Assembly (NCBI GenBank): GCA_010206225.2
Contig: VIQU02000029.1
Span: 2,299-66,298 of the forward strand
DNA: 64,000 nt
Reading direction: 5' to 3'
Source: Lachnospiraceae bacterium MD308
GTDB lineage: Bacteria; Bacillota; Clostridia; Lachnospirales; Lachnospiraceae
In this document: piece by piece, positions 15,071 to 23,125 of the stretch
How positions within the stretch are numbered: the first letter of the stretch is position 1
Layout of the letters: the number at the start of each line of letters is the position of its first letter
Translations under genes and position numbers: made by a program
The notes under the pieces: generated by a model
The model's database searches: none
The model's input: only the letters and a program-made list of their open reading frames with translations
Told to the model about the DNA's origin: nothing

Positions 15071-15139
15071 CGGAAATAAGGGCGTGGGCGGCGGCTTGTA
15101 TGTCTGCCGTCCATCATATTATAGAAAGGCGGTGCTTGT

Positions 15140-16414
15140 ATGGCAGAAAAGCGGAAAGACAGTAAGGGCAGGATATTGAGGGATGGAGAAAATCAGATGA
15201 AGGATGGTCGTTACCGCTATCAGTACATGGACGGCAGAGGAAAGCGGTGTGCGGTGTATAGTTGGAAACTGGTAGAAACGGACAGAACGCCGCCCGGAAA
15301 GAGGGACGATATAAGCCTACGAGAGAAAATAAAGCAGATTGACCGGGATGTTGAGGACGGTATAAAAACTGCTGCCAATAACAAAATTACCCTGAATAAT
15401 ATGTTTGATTTGTATATGGCAGGAAAATATGAGTTGAAAGATTCCACACGCTCCAATTATCTGTATATGTATCAAAATTATGTGTCAGACGAGATTGGGC
15501 GAAAGAAAGTAGCCAGTATCAAATATTCGGATGTAAAGGCATTTTATAACAGCCTTATCAGGGAAAAGGGCTTTAAGCCTAACAGCATGGAAATTATCAA
15601 TACTATTCTGCATCCAGTATTCACGCTTGCGGTAAGGGATGGATATATCAGGAGTAACCCCACAGATGGAGTAATGGCAGAGATTAAGAAATCTCATAAT
15701 TGGGAGAAACCCAAACGCTACGCATTGACAGAGCAGGAGCAGGAAGCCTTTATTGACTTTATCTCCAATTCTGATATTTATAGGCACTGGCTTCCATTGT
15801 TTACAGTGTTTCTTGGAACTGGGTGCAGAGTGGGCGAGATTATTGGCTTGCGGTGGCAGGACTTAGATTTTGAGAGCCGGACAATAAGCATAAATCATAA
15901 TTTGATATACCGGGTGTATCGGCAACAGGGCGAAAAATGTGAGATGCACATTACCACACCAAAGACAAGCGCAGGATGTCGCACAATCCCTATGTTGGAT
16001 GAAGTGCGCAGGGCATTGCTTCAGGAGAAGCGGCAGCAGATGCAGAGGGGATATAACGAAACCGTGATAGACGGTTACAGCGGTTTTATCTTTACAAACC
16101 GTGAGGGCTATGTGCATAATCCGCAGACTATCAACAGAGCGATAAAAAGGATATACACAGCTTACAATGAGCGAGAGAAAGAGAGAGCAAAGCAGGAACA
16201 CAGAGAGCCTATCCTTATCAGGCATTTTTCCGTCCACAACCTCCGGCACACATTTTGTACCCGGTTCTGTGAAAACGAAACCAATATCAAAGTCATTCAG
16301 GAGATTATGGGGCATAGCGATATAAGCACAACCATGAACATATACGCAGAAGCAACAGAGAGCAAAAAGAAAGAATCTTTTGAAAATCTGCAAGGAAAAA
16401 TAAAAATATGCTGA
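15140..16414 (+). CDS. int: Tyrosine-family site-specific integrase (Tn916 Int type), copy B
   Basis: A 424-residue recombinase of the same family as the integrase at 2115. It has an N-terminal arm-binding domain (KDSKGRILRDGENQMKDGRY), a core-binding domain and a catalytic domain. Visible catalytic residues: Arg in GTGCRVGEIIGLRW, Lys in TTPKTSAGCR, HxxR in VHNLRHTFCTRF, His in MGHSDISTT and Tyr in MNIYAEA. It starts at ATG 15140 after AGAAAGGCGGTGC. It is the outward-reading last gene of the 13-kb element and should recombine the 16-bp core repeats, with arm motifs at 3621 and 16460. Its similarity to integrase A explains how two elements came to share one target. Confidence 0.92.
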   Translation: MAEKRKDSKGRILRDGENQMKDGRYRYQYMDGRGKRCAVYSWKLVETDRTPPGKRDDISLREKIKQIDRDVEDGIKTAANNKITLNNMFDLYMAGKYELKDSTRSNYLYMYQNYVSDEIGRKKVASIKYSDVKAFYNSLIREKGFKPNSMEIINTILHPVFTLAVRDGYIRSNPTDGVMAEIKKSHNWEKPKRYALTEQEQEAFIDFISNSDIYRHWLPLFTVFLGTGCRVGEIIGLRWQDLDFESRTISINHNLIYRVYRQQGEKCEMHITTPKTSAGCRTIPMLDEVRRALLQEKRQQMQRGYNETVIDGYSGFIFTNREGYVHNPQTINRAIKRIYTAYNEREKERAKQEHREPILIRHFSVHNLRHTFCTRFCENETNIKVIQEIMGHSDISTTMNIYAEATESKKKESFENLQGKIKIC

Positions 16415-16427
16415 TCTGATAAAGAGA

Positions 16428-16456
16428 GCCGTTCCGGGATTGCCGGGGCGGTTTTC
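16428..16456 (+). terminator. Terminator after integrase B
   Basis: CCGTTCCGG pairs with CCGGGGCGG (including G-U pairs) around GATTG and is followed by TTTTCC. Confidence 0.6.
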
Positions 16457-16459
16457 CTA

Positions 16460-16490
16460 TATCTCAAATTTATCTCAATTTTTATCTCAA
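16460..16490 (+). repeat. Arm-type repeats at the right end of the 13-kb element
   Basis: Three direct copies of the TTTATCTCAA motif. Bases 16460-16480 are identical to 3622-3642 at the left end. Confidence 0.6.
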
Positions 16491-16611
16491 TCTAAAGAAC
16501 CGTGACAAACAAAGATAAACGAAAAAAGAGGGGGAAAGTGCCGGAAACATAGGCTTTTATATAATATAAGCACAAACAGAGATAAACAAAGACAAAATAC
16601 AGTATTATCAT

Positions 16612-16627
16612 TTCCCGACGATGAAAA
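16612..16627 (+). repeat. attR-type core repeat
   Basis: Perfect copy of the 16 bases at 3527-3542, 120 bp beyond the arm repeats. Sequence on either side differs between the two copies, so the repeat is exactly 16 bp. Confidence 0.65.
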
Positions 16628-16860
16628 CGCTTGGCGGAAAAGACCAGTAAAATCAAGGGTTTGCGGACTTAAAGACAGTATGGTACGACAAGAGTACGAC
16701 AAAATAAACTCTCTTAAAGGGTTAAAATAAATGATTTTAAATTAAACTCGTGTCAGTTCAAGTTAATATTTTGTACGATAAGGACATTTTTCTAAAAGAA
16801 AATTTTAGGGAAGTGTCCTTTTGTTATGGTCATAAAAATTAAGATTTGGAGGACAGGAAC
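16628..16860. other. Junction region to the right of the 13-kb element
   Basis: No gene is supported. Two TACGACAAR motifs (16684-16692, 16695-16703) resemble the arm repeats of integrase A, hinting at a former end of another element. A long hairpin with AAGGACA...TGTCCTT and inner CTAAAA/TTTTAG (16778-16822) followed by TTTTGTT is a likely terminator. Confidence 0.45.
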
Positions 16861-17328
16861 ATGAGTAAGAAAGAATTAAATGAAGGCAAAAGAGAGAATA
16901 TTATTTTTATCAGTGACGCACATGAGAGATTTTATTATGAAAAATTAAAAGAAGCCAGAAATCAGGATGTTTACCATAAAGCGCTTTGTTATTGTCTCGG
17001 TATTAGTGATGATGCCAGAAGAAATATCAACAGCATTTACGATTTTAAGACAGGCTGTGTAAAGACGGAGTGTCTACATGAGGGATGGCAGACCAGCGGA
17101 AGTGCAAGGGTGGTCAGGATGGCATTTAATTTGTATTGTAATGGTACGCCAAGTGTTCTGGATTATGAGGATGCGGAAGAATGTATTCAGGAATGTAAGG
17201 AGTATACAGTGGAAGAATTATTTTGCTGTTCTTATGCACCGTATTTTTGGCAGGCAATACAGATCCGCTATCCAGAATATGCAGTATATAATTATAGGCT
17301 GCACTCTATGTTTGGAGCAAGGGATTAA
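16861..17328 (+). CDS. DUF6075-like conjugative-element protein
   Basis: A 155-residue protein (NIIFISDAHERFYYEKLKEAR, ALCYCLGISDDARRNINSIYDFKTG, LHEGWQTSGSARVVRMAFNL). This matches the DUF6075 family found beside RepA in Tn1549-like ICEs; biochemical function is unknown. ATG 16861 is preferred over the upstream TTG because GGAGGACAGGAAC precedes it. It probably belongs to the same ICE backbone as the RepA gene 113 bp downstream. Confidence 0.65.
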   Translation: MSKKELNEGKRENIIFISDAHERFYYEKLKEARNQDVYHKALCYCLGISDDARRNINSIYDFKTGCVKTECLHEGWQTSGSARVVRMAFNLYCNGTPSVLDYEDAEECIQECKEYTVEELFCCSYAPYFWQAIQIRYPEYAVYNYRLHSMFGARD

Positions 17329-17441
17329 ACGTAGTAGGGATGGAGATATTTTGTTTCATATATTCAGAAAAATGTTACAGACAGCATGTCTGATCAAGTG
17401 TTTGATAAAGTACTGGAAAGTCCAGAGAGGGGGGCTAAGCA

Positions 17442-18467
17442 TTGAAGCAGGAAGTAGAGTTTGAGTATTTTCATGGATATGAAGCAGAGCAGTTTGCATT
17501 TTACCGGATTCCAAAACTGTTATTTACAGATAATTACTTCCGGGGCTTGTCCAGTGATGCAAAAATTCTGTATGGATTAATGCTTGACCGGATGGCATTG
17601 TCTGTAAAAAATCGGTGGATTGACAAGGATGACCGGGTATATATTATCTTTACGCTGGAGCAAGTTATGGAGTATTTAAACTGCGGCAAAGACAAGGGTG
17701 TGAAGATCCTTGCTGAATTGGATTCTGACAAAGGGATTGGCCTGATAGAACGTGTAAAGAGGGGACTTGGGAAACCTTCGATTATCTATGTCAAAAGTTT
17801 TCTGATCAAGAGAGACCCGGAGAGTGGGAGCGATGCAGAAACATCGCCAAGTGCAGCTGACGTCATACGAAGTCCGGAGTATGGAAACACCGAAGTCAAG
17901 ACTTCCGAAAAACCGAAGTCTGGGGTTCTGGGAAACCGAGGTCAGGACTTCTGGGAATCCGACCTAATTAATACTGATTATAGTTATACTGATTATAGTG
18001 AGACTAATCTTATCGATCCATCTAATAATCCGCCAGCTATAAAGCAGGAAAACGCATCAGACGATGTATCGAAAGGTGCGTCTGGGAAGGTGGATAGGAT
18101 AGATGTCATTGAAGCATATACAGGTATTATCAAAAACAACATTGAATATGATTCGTTGGTGGCGGACTGTTGTCTGGGAGATAAGGAGTATATTGACGAA
18201 ATGGTGGAACTGCTGGCAGAAATAGTTGGCATAGAGCGGGATACAATTAACGTTGCAGGGGCAGAATATCCATACCAGTTTGTCAAGGGCAAGCTGCTGA
18301 AGATTGGATACAGCCATATCCAGTATGTATTGGAATGTCTGAACAGAAATACAACAAAAATACATAACATCAAAGCATATCTGCTGACATGCCTGTTTAA
18401 TGCCCCTTCAACAATCAGCAGTTATTATCGGGCAGAGGTAAATCATGATATGTATGGTGTACCATAA
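17442..18467 (+). CDS. repA: RepA_N-type replication initiator
   Basis: A 341-residue protein. The N-terminal domain (FAFYRIPKLLFTDNYFRGLSSDAKILYGLML, then VYIIFTLEQVMEYLNC and KGIGLIERVKRGLGKPSIIYV) is the RepA_N winged-helix initiator domain of theta-replicating Firmicutes plasmids and Tn1549-like ICEs. The variable middle is followed by a C-terminal region that may contact host DnaD/DnaB-type loaders (VDRIDVIEAYTGIIKNNIEYD). Start TTG 17442 lies behind GAGAGGGGGGC. It would replicate the excised ICE circle. The origin is often inside such genes and cannot be located here. Confidence 0.82.
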   Translation: MKQEVEFEYFHGYEAEQFAFYRIPKLLFTDNYFRGLSSDAKILYGLMLDRMALSVKNRWIDKDDRVYIIFTLEQVMEYLNCGKDKGVKILAELDSDKGIGLIERVKRGLGKPSIIYVKSFLIKRDPESGSDAETSPSAADVIRSPEYGNTEVKTSEKPKSGVLGNRGQDFWESDLINTDYSYTDYSETNLIDPSNNPPAIKQENASDDVSKGASGKVDRIDVIEAYTGIIKNNIEYDSLVADCCLGDKEYIDEMVELLAEIVGIERDTINVAGAEYPYQFVKGKLLKIGYSHIQYVLECLNRNTTKIHNIKAYLLTCLFNAPSTISSYYRAEVNHDMYGVP

Positions 18468-18562
18468 AGGTAAAATCAGGCGTTGGAATAAGACATACAT
18501 GGCAGAATAAGATGTGCAGGAGAAAATGAAAATTAAAACTGAATAGACAGGGGGATTGTGTT

Positions 18563-18922
18563 GTGGGGAATCGTGCCATGTCCCAAGAGCTGATTATTTT
18601 GGGCAATCACATTCGTGACTGCAGGAAGGAAAAGCATTTATCACAGGAAACACTTGCGGAGAAGGCGGAGATTAGCCCCAACACAGTCAGCCGGATTGAA
18701 TGCGGACAGATGGCGATGTCTGTGGAGATTTTTATGCGCATTGTGAGGATACTGGGTATGGATGTGAGTGAACTTTTAGGAGTTCAGAGTTGGGGCTCAG
18801 GTGAAGACCGGAAATTGCAGGCTGTCATCTACCAGATACAGCATTTGCGAAAAAATGAGCGGAAAATCGTGCTAAGTTCTATGGAAGCCATGGTAAACAG
18901 TATACGGAAGTATCGGAGTTAA
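18563..18922 (+). CDS. XRE-family transcriptional regulator
   Basis: A 119-residue protein with a standard Cro/C1 HTH: LGNHIRDCRKEKHLSQETLAEKAEI, NTVSRIECGQ, then MRIVRILGMDVSELLG. The C-terminal helix is charged (RKNERKIVLSSMEAMVNSI). GTG 18563 is used as start behind GGGGGATT; ATG 18578 is an alternative. By position it regulates the RepA/TnpV module. Confidence 0.7.
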   Translation: MGNRAMSQELIILGNHIRDCRKEKHLSQETLAEKAEISPNTVSRIECGQMAMSVEIFMRIVRILGMDVSELLGVQSWGSGEDRKLQAVIYQIQHLRKNERKIVLSSMEAMVNSIRKYRS

Positions 18923-18974
18923 TTCGACCGCAAAGGTGAAAATAAAGAATTATTGACAGAGAGAGGTATCATAG

Positions 18975-19319
18975 ATGAAAGTGGAATATTATCGTAATGG
19001 GGATTATCTGTTCCCAAATCTTGTTTTGAACGAGGATAATGTAACAATTGGGAAATATGGGATGCTGCGAAGGACATTTTTAAAGGAACATAAAAAAGGC
19101 TGGTATCAGAGTATGCTGTTGACGGGAAAGCTGGAGCGACATTTACAGGAGGTTGAAAAACAGGCAAATGAAAGGCTGGATACTTTGATGGAAGGACTTC
19201 TGAAAAAACATCCAGCTCCAGATAAGGAGACGAATCAGTTTGCATGGGCGGCACATATGAACGGTTTACAGGCGATGGCAGAAGAAAATGTTCTGCAGGA
19301 GATTATTTACAATATTTGA
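18975..19319 (+). CDS. tnpV: TnpV-like transposon-encoded protein
   Basis: A 114-residue protein with VEYYRNGDYLFPNL, GKYGMLRRTFLKEHKKGWYQSMLLTGKLERHL and WAAHMNGLQAMAEENVLQEII, the TnpV signature from Tn4451/Tn916-type elements. The family has no established activity. Start ATG 18975 follows AGAGAGGTATCATAG. It is a reliable marker of ICE origin for this segment. Confidence 0.8.
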   Translation: MKVEYYRNGDYLFPNLVLNEDNVTIGKYGMLRRTFLKEHKKGWYQSMLLTGKLERHLQEVEKQANERLDTLMEGLLKKHPAPDKETNQFAWAAHMNGLQAMAEENVLQEIIYNI

Positions 19320-19595
19320 AATGAAGCCTTTTTATTTATTCCCTGTAGGCAACGATCCAGGCAGGTATACCCATCCGTACATCCCGCAATACATGTCCCT
19401 GTCGGGGTGGGCAGACTTCGTCCGATAAAGTATGCTTAAATGCACATTTGACGATGACTGCGAGAGTCAAATATCCTTTTGCAAGCAATGGAGTATTAGG
19501 ATTACGGTGGAATATTTGATTTTAGCTGTTGACCATAACCATAACTTACAGTAGAATAAAAGAAAAAGAGATTTTGTGTGTAAATGAAGTATAGT
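19320..19595. other. Intergenic region between TnpV and GNAT toxin-antitoxin genes
   Basis: A 35-codon frame right after tnpV (19321-19428, KPFYLFPVGNDPGRYTHPY) lacks a ribosome binding site and is not called as a gene. The rest contains short inverted repeats only (TTTGACGATGACTGCGAGAGTCAAA near 19446). Confidence 0.35.
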
Positions 19596-19626
19596 TTAGT
19601 ATAGTATAGCTGTCAGCATATACTAA
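19596..19626. promoter_or_regulatory. Inverted-repeat operator upstream of the GNAT pair
   Basis: TTAGTATA (19596-19603) and TATACTAA (19619-19626) form an inverted repeat within a TATAG-rich promoter region 30 bp before the antitoxin gene, fitting autoregulation of a toxin-antitoxin operon. Confidence 0.55.
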
Positions 19627-19657
19627 AAGAGAAATAGTAAAACGAGGAGGTGCTTTT

Positions 19658-19840
19658 ATGGCGACATCAAGTATTTTTGCGAAGGTCAGGATTGATGATC
19701 CAAAGAAGGCAGAGGCTTTTATTGATGCTCTTGAAGCATCCGAGAACAAGCCGAAGAGAAGGCCATCGATAACAGTTAAGCCGCCGGTAACAGATATAAA
19801 TGAAATTAAGAAATTTATGACAAAGAGGTTCCCAGGATAA
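19658..19840 (+). CDS. Putative antitoxin of a GNAT toxin-antitoxin pair
   Basis: A 60-residue protein: FAKVRIDDPKKAEAFIDALE, then KRRPSITVKPPVTDINEIKKF. The N-terminal strand-helix resembles an RHH-like DNA-binding half and the Pro-rich C terminus resembles a toxin-neutralising tail. Start ATG 19658 follows CGAGGAGGTGC, and its stop overlaps the start of the GNAT gene by one base. Antitoxin function is inferred from size, coupling and upstream operator. Confidence 0.55.
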   Translation: MATSSIFAKVRIDDPKKAEAFIDALEASENKPKRRPSITVKPPVTDINEIKKFMTKRFPG

Positions 19841-20424
19841 TGGACGAATATAAGGTATTCAATATTTTGGATATGGCAGAGGCAATCGGAGAGACGAATC
19901 TAAAAGAGCTTCTCTCCGATTTTAGTTGTCCGAAAAACGAAGAGATACAGAAGTTTGTAAGGATAAATGCATATGATTTTGCAAGGAAAAAGTTATCAGT
20001 TACCTATTTAGTGGTAAATGAAGATAATTACATAGAAGCAATTTTTGCATTGGCACATAAGGCTGTGGAGATTGGAGATGCAAGTCTGTCTAATTCAAAA
20101 CGTAAGAAAATAAGCAGATATGCCGTTTTGGATTCTGGAACGGACAGTTATACCGTGTCAGCGTTTTTAATTGCACAATTTGGAAAAAATTACGCATTGG
20201 ATGCAGATAAAAGATTAAGTGGAAATGAATTAATGGATTTGGTATTTGAAGTCTTGGAGAGAGTCCAGCGTGAGATTGGCGGCGGCGTTGTATTTCTGGA
20301 GTGTGAGGATAAACCCCAACTGTTGAACTTTTACCAGAATGAAAAAAATGGATTTATTCCGTTTAATGAGAGATATTCTGTAACGGATCATGTGAAATAT
20401 ATCCAGCTTTTCAATTTTTTCTGA
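19840..20424 (+). CDS. GNAT-family acetyltransferase, likely TacT/AtaT-type toxin
   Basis: A 194-residue protein. The C-terminal half has the GNAT pattern: VSAFLIAQFGKNYAL, a long helix LMDLVFEVLERVQREIGGGVVFLE, then LLNFYQNEKNGFIPFN. This order (beta-4/5, acetyl-CoA loop region, Y/F-rich end) is that of toxins that acetylate aminoacyl-tRNA. The N terminus (DEYKVFNILDMAEAIGE) is an extra segment. The usual RxxGxG/A acetyl-CoA loop is not obvious (GKNYALD instead), so activity needs care. Partner of the small gene before it. Confidence 0.62.
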   Translation: MDEYKVFNILDMAEAIGETNLKELLSDFSCPKNEEIQKFVRINAYDFARKKLSVTYLVVNEDNYIEAIFALAHKAVEIGDASLSNSKRKKISRYAVLDSGTDSYTVSAFLIAQFGKNYALDADKRLSGNELMDLVFEVLERVQREIGGGVVFLECEDKPQLLNFYQNEKNGFIPFNERYSVTDHVKYIQLFNFF

Positions 20425-21307
20425 TATGTACATTAGAAAGCAGTCGGAGAAATATTATAAAAAGAATGTTCCTCCGGTCGCTTTGGGATTATCAGATTAT
20501 GTATGTAAGTCCTCTGAGCTGCCATGATGGATTTTATCAAAATGCCAAAACCCCGAAAAGGCTGGAAGGCTTGCCTTGACTGGCTTCTGGCATTTTGAAC
20601 AAATTAATCAAGCAGTCCAAATGGTTTTTTTAGACAATTTACCTACACAGAATTTCTGACATACCCGTCGCTTTGTAGAAAGATTAGCTATATTTTTACA
20701 ATCTGCATGTGATGCTGTTATCTAAGAGCTGTTATTTTTTTGCTGAGTGCCAGTTTTCGGATATTAGTAGGTTTATTTTTTGCATACTCTTGAAGTGATT
20801 CATATTTTACAACGGCGAAACGGGCATATACCGGATGTGACTATTCTGATTTTTCCTCTCTTTCATCTAGCCATATGATTCTTTTTTTTGCGTGTTTTCC
20901 GACAACTGTAATTTAGAGTAGATATTTTCTCATGGCGGCTTTGCTGCCATGCAGTGACTATGTGAGTAGGAACCAGGTTGCATAGTGATAGATGTGCAAT
21001 ATCCGAGGGCATGGGGAGCGGAAAATCCTCATCAAGTTTGCCAGAGTAATCCAAAAGCACAAAGTGAGTTTTGAGTTACTCTGGCGAATCTTGCTTTTTC
21101 AGTTTGTGCAAATTCCTCTGTAATAAAAGCCAATTACAGATTGAGTCTATTGCCAGATAGAATTAAATCATTGATAAATGCAGTAAATATAGAAATCTCG
21201 CATATCAGTTTTGACACTTTGTAGAGAAAGTGATAAAGTTACGTTATAATACGATTGGTGAACTGAATGTGATGGATTATGCAGAAAAATCTAAGGAGTC
21301 TTATTCG
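20425..21307. other. Long non-coding region before the two-component system
   Basis: About 880 bp. It contains the long hairpin at 20538-20597. A reverse-strand open frame of 65 codons (20863-21060) has no ribosome binding site; it may be a decayed gene. TTGACA at 21211 and TATAAT at 21245 are promoter-like but wrongly spaced for each other. Nothing else can be supported. Confidence 0.4.
20538..20597. repeat. 60-bp hairpin with perfect 10-bp outer stem
   Basis: CAAAATGCCA (20538-20547) and TGGCATTTTG (20588-20597) are perfect inverted repeats; an inner AAGGC-TT-GCCTT forms a second stem. Position just after the ICE module suggests a terminator, a recombination site or the end of a small element. 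Confidence 0.55.
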
Positions 21308-22009
21308 ATGAAGAAAATGGAGAATGATAAAAAACAGACTATTATGATATTAGAAGATGATGAGGATTTGGCAGAAGGGATCAGCCTGTCTTTGAACAGC
21401 AAAGATTTGGAATTTATTCTTTGCAGGACAATTGCGGAAGCAAAGGACAGGTTGCAGCAGAGGACGTTTGACCTGCTTATTTTTGATATTAACCTACCGG
21501 ACGGAAGCGGCCTGGAGTTTTGTAGAGAAATACGCAGATTAAGTAAGGTGCCGATTGCATTATTGACAGCCAAAGATATGGAACTGGATATTGTGAAAGG
21601 TTTGGAGTGCGGTGCAGATGACTATATAACGAAACCATTCAGCCTGATGGTACTTAGGGCGAGAATACGGGCATTACTCCGAAGGAATATAGGGGAACAA
21701 CAATCAGAGTATCGAGATGGAATATTCCAATTTTGTTTTGATACAATGGAATTTTATAAAGAAGGAAACTCCATTGAACTTAGCAAGACTGAACAGAGAA
21801 TCTTGTACTTGCTGGTTTTTAATGCCGGGATGATTTTAACCAGAGAACGCTTGCTGGAGTGGGTTTGGCCGGACGGAACAGAATATGTGGAAGATAATGC
21901 TTTATCGGTAGGGATTCGCCGGCTTCGGGATAAACTGGAGGATGTGCCACCGAAACCTGTTTATATCAAGACTGTTTATGGAAAAGGTTATGTGTGGGAG
22001 AGATTTTGA
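21308..22009 (+). CDS. OmpR-family response regulator
   Basis: A 233-residue regulator. The receiver domain has acidic pair EDDED, phospho-acceptor Asp about residue 60 in LLIFDINLPDG, and Lys in DDYITKPF. The C-terminal winged helix carries ELSKTEQRILYLL, TRERLLEWVW and VGIRRLRDKLE, with KTVYGKGYVW. Start ATG 21308 is chosen over an upstream GTG/ATG because AAGGAG ends 9 bases before it. Its stop overlaps the kinase start. It pairs with the ABC exporter downstream, as in BceRS-BceAB-like cell-envelope peptide resistance modules. Confidence 0.85.
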   Translation: MKKMENDKKQTIMILEDDEDLAEGISLSLNSKDLEFILCRTIAEAKDRLQQRTFDLLIFDINLPDGSGLEFCREIRRLSKVPIALLTAKDMELDIVKGLECGADDYITKPFSLMVLRARIRALLRRNIGEQQSEYRDGIFQFCFDTMEFYKEGNSIELSKTEQRILYLLVFNAGMILTRERLLEWVWPDGTEYVEDNALSVGIRRLRDKLEDVPPKPVYIKTVYGKGYVWERF

Positions 22010-22959
22010 TGAACGGATATATAGTATTGGTGGCAGTTATGTTGGTGGTATGTGTCATAGTCTGCATGTTACTAAGTCATTATATTCAAAAAAAGATGGA
22101 AGTGACATATCAGAATTTATTGCAGAGACTGGACAGGTCTATCGGAGGGGAGATTCAGGATACGGCATATGATGAATCAATGGATACGGCGGTCACGGAG
22201 CGTTTGAACAGAGTTGTTCAGATATCCAGAATGAATCAGGGAAAAGCAGAGAAAGAACGGGATATTATAAAATCTCTGATTTCTGACATCTCGCATCAAG
22301 TAAGAACTCCGCTTACAAATATTATGCTGTATGTGGGACTTCTGCAGGAACAGGACTTGGATAACGATACTATGCTTCTGGTGGGTAAAATTGGGAAACA
22401 GTCTGAAAAGCTGGAGTTTTTTATGAAAGAACTGGTGAAATCATCCTATGCCGAGCAGGAAATGATTTCCATATATCCGAAAATAATGAGTGTGGAAGAA
22501 ATCCTGCATACATCTTGTCAGATAGTGGAATTGGCTGCTTTAAAAAAGAAAATTAACATTGTGCAGGAAGAAACGGATGTTCTGTGCTATGCCGATAAAA
22601 AGTGGACAACGGAGGCTCTTGGAAACGTTCTGGATAATGCGATAAAATATTCTCCAGAAAATTCACAGATAAAGGTGAAGGTGGTTCCATATGAATCTTT
22701 TGTCTGTATTCAGGTTCAAGATCAGGGATTTGGGATTAAAGAGGAAGAACAGGGGATGATTTTTGAGAGGTTTTACCGTTCTAAGTCTGTAAGCAGTGAG
22801 CCGGGATTTGGAATTGGGCTTTATCTGGTGAGAGAAGTGTTATCGAAACAGGGAGGATATGTAAAGATAAAGTCTCAAATTGGACAAGGTTCCACAGTTC
22901 AATTATATTTATCACGTTATGAAGTGCCAGTTAGGAATTTGTCAATGCAGCCAGATTAA
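22009..22959 (+). CDS. Membrane sensor histidine kinase
   Basis: A 316-residue kinase with a single clear N-terminal membrane segment (YIVLVAVMLVVCVIVCMLL) and almost no extracellular domain. His about residue 96 lies in SDISHQVRTPLTNIM. Catalytic boxes are LGNVLDNAIKYS (N), DQGFGI (G1), FERFYR (F) and GFGIGLYLVREV (G2). Kinases without an external sensor often detect signal through a partner ABC permease, which is encoded 800 bp downstream. ATGA overlap with the regulator gene shows coupling. Confidence 0.85.
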   Translation: MNGYIVLVAVMLVVCVIVCMLLSHYIQKKMEVTYQNLLQRLDRSIGGEIQDTAYDESMDTAVTERLNRVVQISRMNQGKAEKERDIIKSLISDISHQVRTPLTNIMLYVGLLQEQDLDNDTMLLVGKIGKQSEKLEFFMKELVKSSYAEQEMISIYPKIMSVEEILHTSCQIVELAALKKKINIVQEETDVLCYADKKWTTEALGNVLDNAIKYSPENSQIKVKVVPYESFVCIQVQDQGFGIKEEEQGMIFERFYRSKSVSSEPGFGIGLYLVREVLSKQGGYVKIKSQIGQGSTVQLYLSRYEVPVRNLSMQPD

Positions 22960-22983
22960 AGCTGCGTTTTGGATATCATCGTA

Positions 22984-23014
22984 TGCAGAAAACTGTCAGT
23001 GACAGATTTCTGCA
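22984..23014. promoter_or_regulatory. 31-bp palindrome between kinase and ABC genes
   Basis: TGCAGAAA-ACTGTCA-G-TGACAGA-TTTCTGCA is an almost perfect inverted repeat followed by TATTTTAAAATATG. It may be a terminator that separates the two-component genes from the exporter, or an operator for the response regulator upstream of the exporter promoter. Confidence 0.6.
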
Positions 23015-23125
23015 TATTTTAAAATATGTCAAAACTGTCACCTTCACGAAAGATTTGAGAAAGAATCCTTTGGTATTCTATGCAAGGTAAGAGAATTTAA
23101 ACTCGGAGAAAGAAGAGGTGTTTGT

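Larger units (their letters stand above)
3527..16627 (+). mobile_element. 13.1-kb satellite-like integrative element (integrase B)
   Basis: Bounded by a perfect 16-bp direct repeat (3527-3542 and 16612-16627), with integrase B near the right end reading outward and arm-type TTTATCTCAA motifs just inside both ends. Gene order is divergent repressor/Cro-like pair, excisionase-like protein, primase-helicase, small hypotheticals, ERCC4 nuclease, J-domain protein, zinc-ribbon protein, type I toxin, RHH repressor, HIRAN protein, small ORFs and integrase. No relaxase, type IV secretion, capsid or terminase large-subunit gene is visible, so autonomous transfer is unlikely. A phage- or ICE-dependent satellite or mobilizable island is the best description. 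The family name is inference; boundaries rest on the repeat. Confidence 0.72.

Noticed and set aside
20863-21060. Reverse-strand 65-codon frame in the gene desert
   Set aside because: No start signals and isolated; may be a decayed gene but cannot be supported as a CDS.
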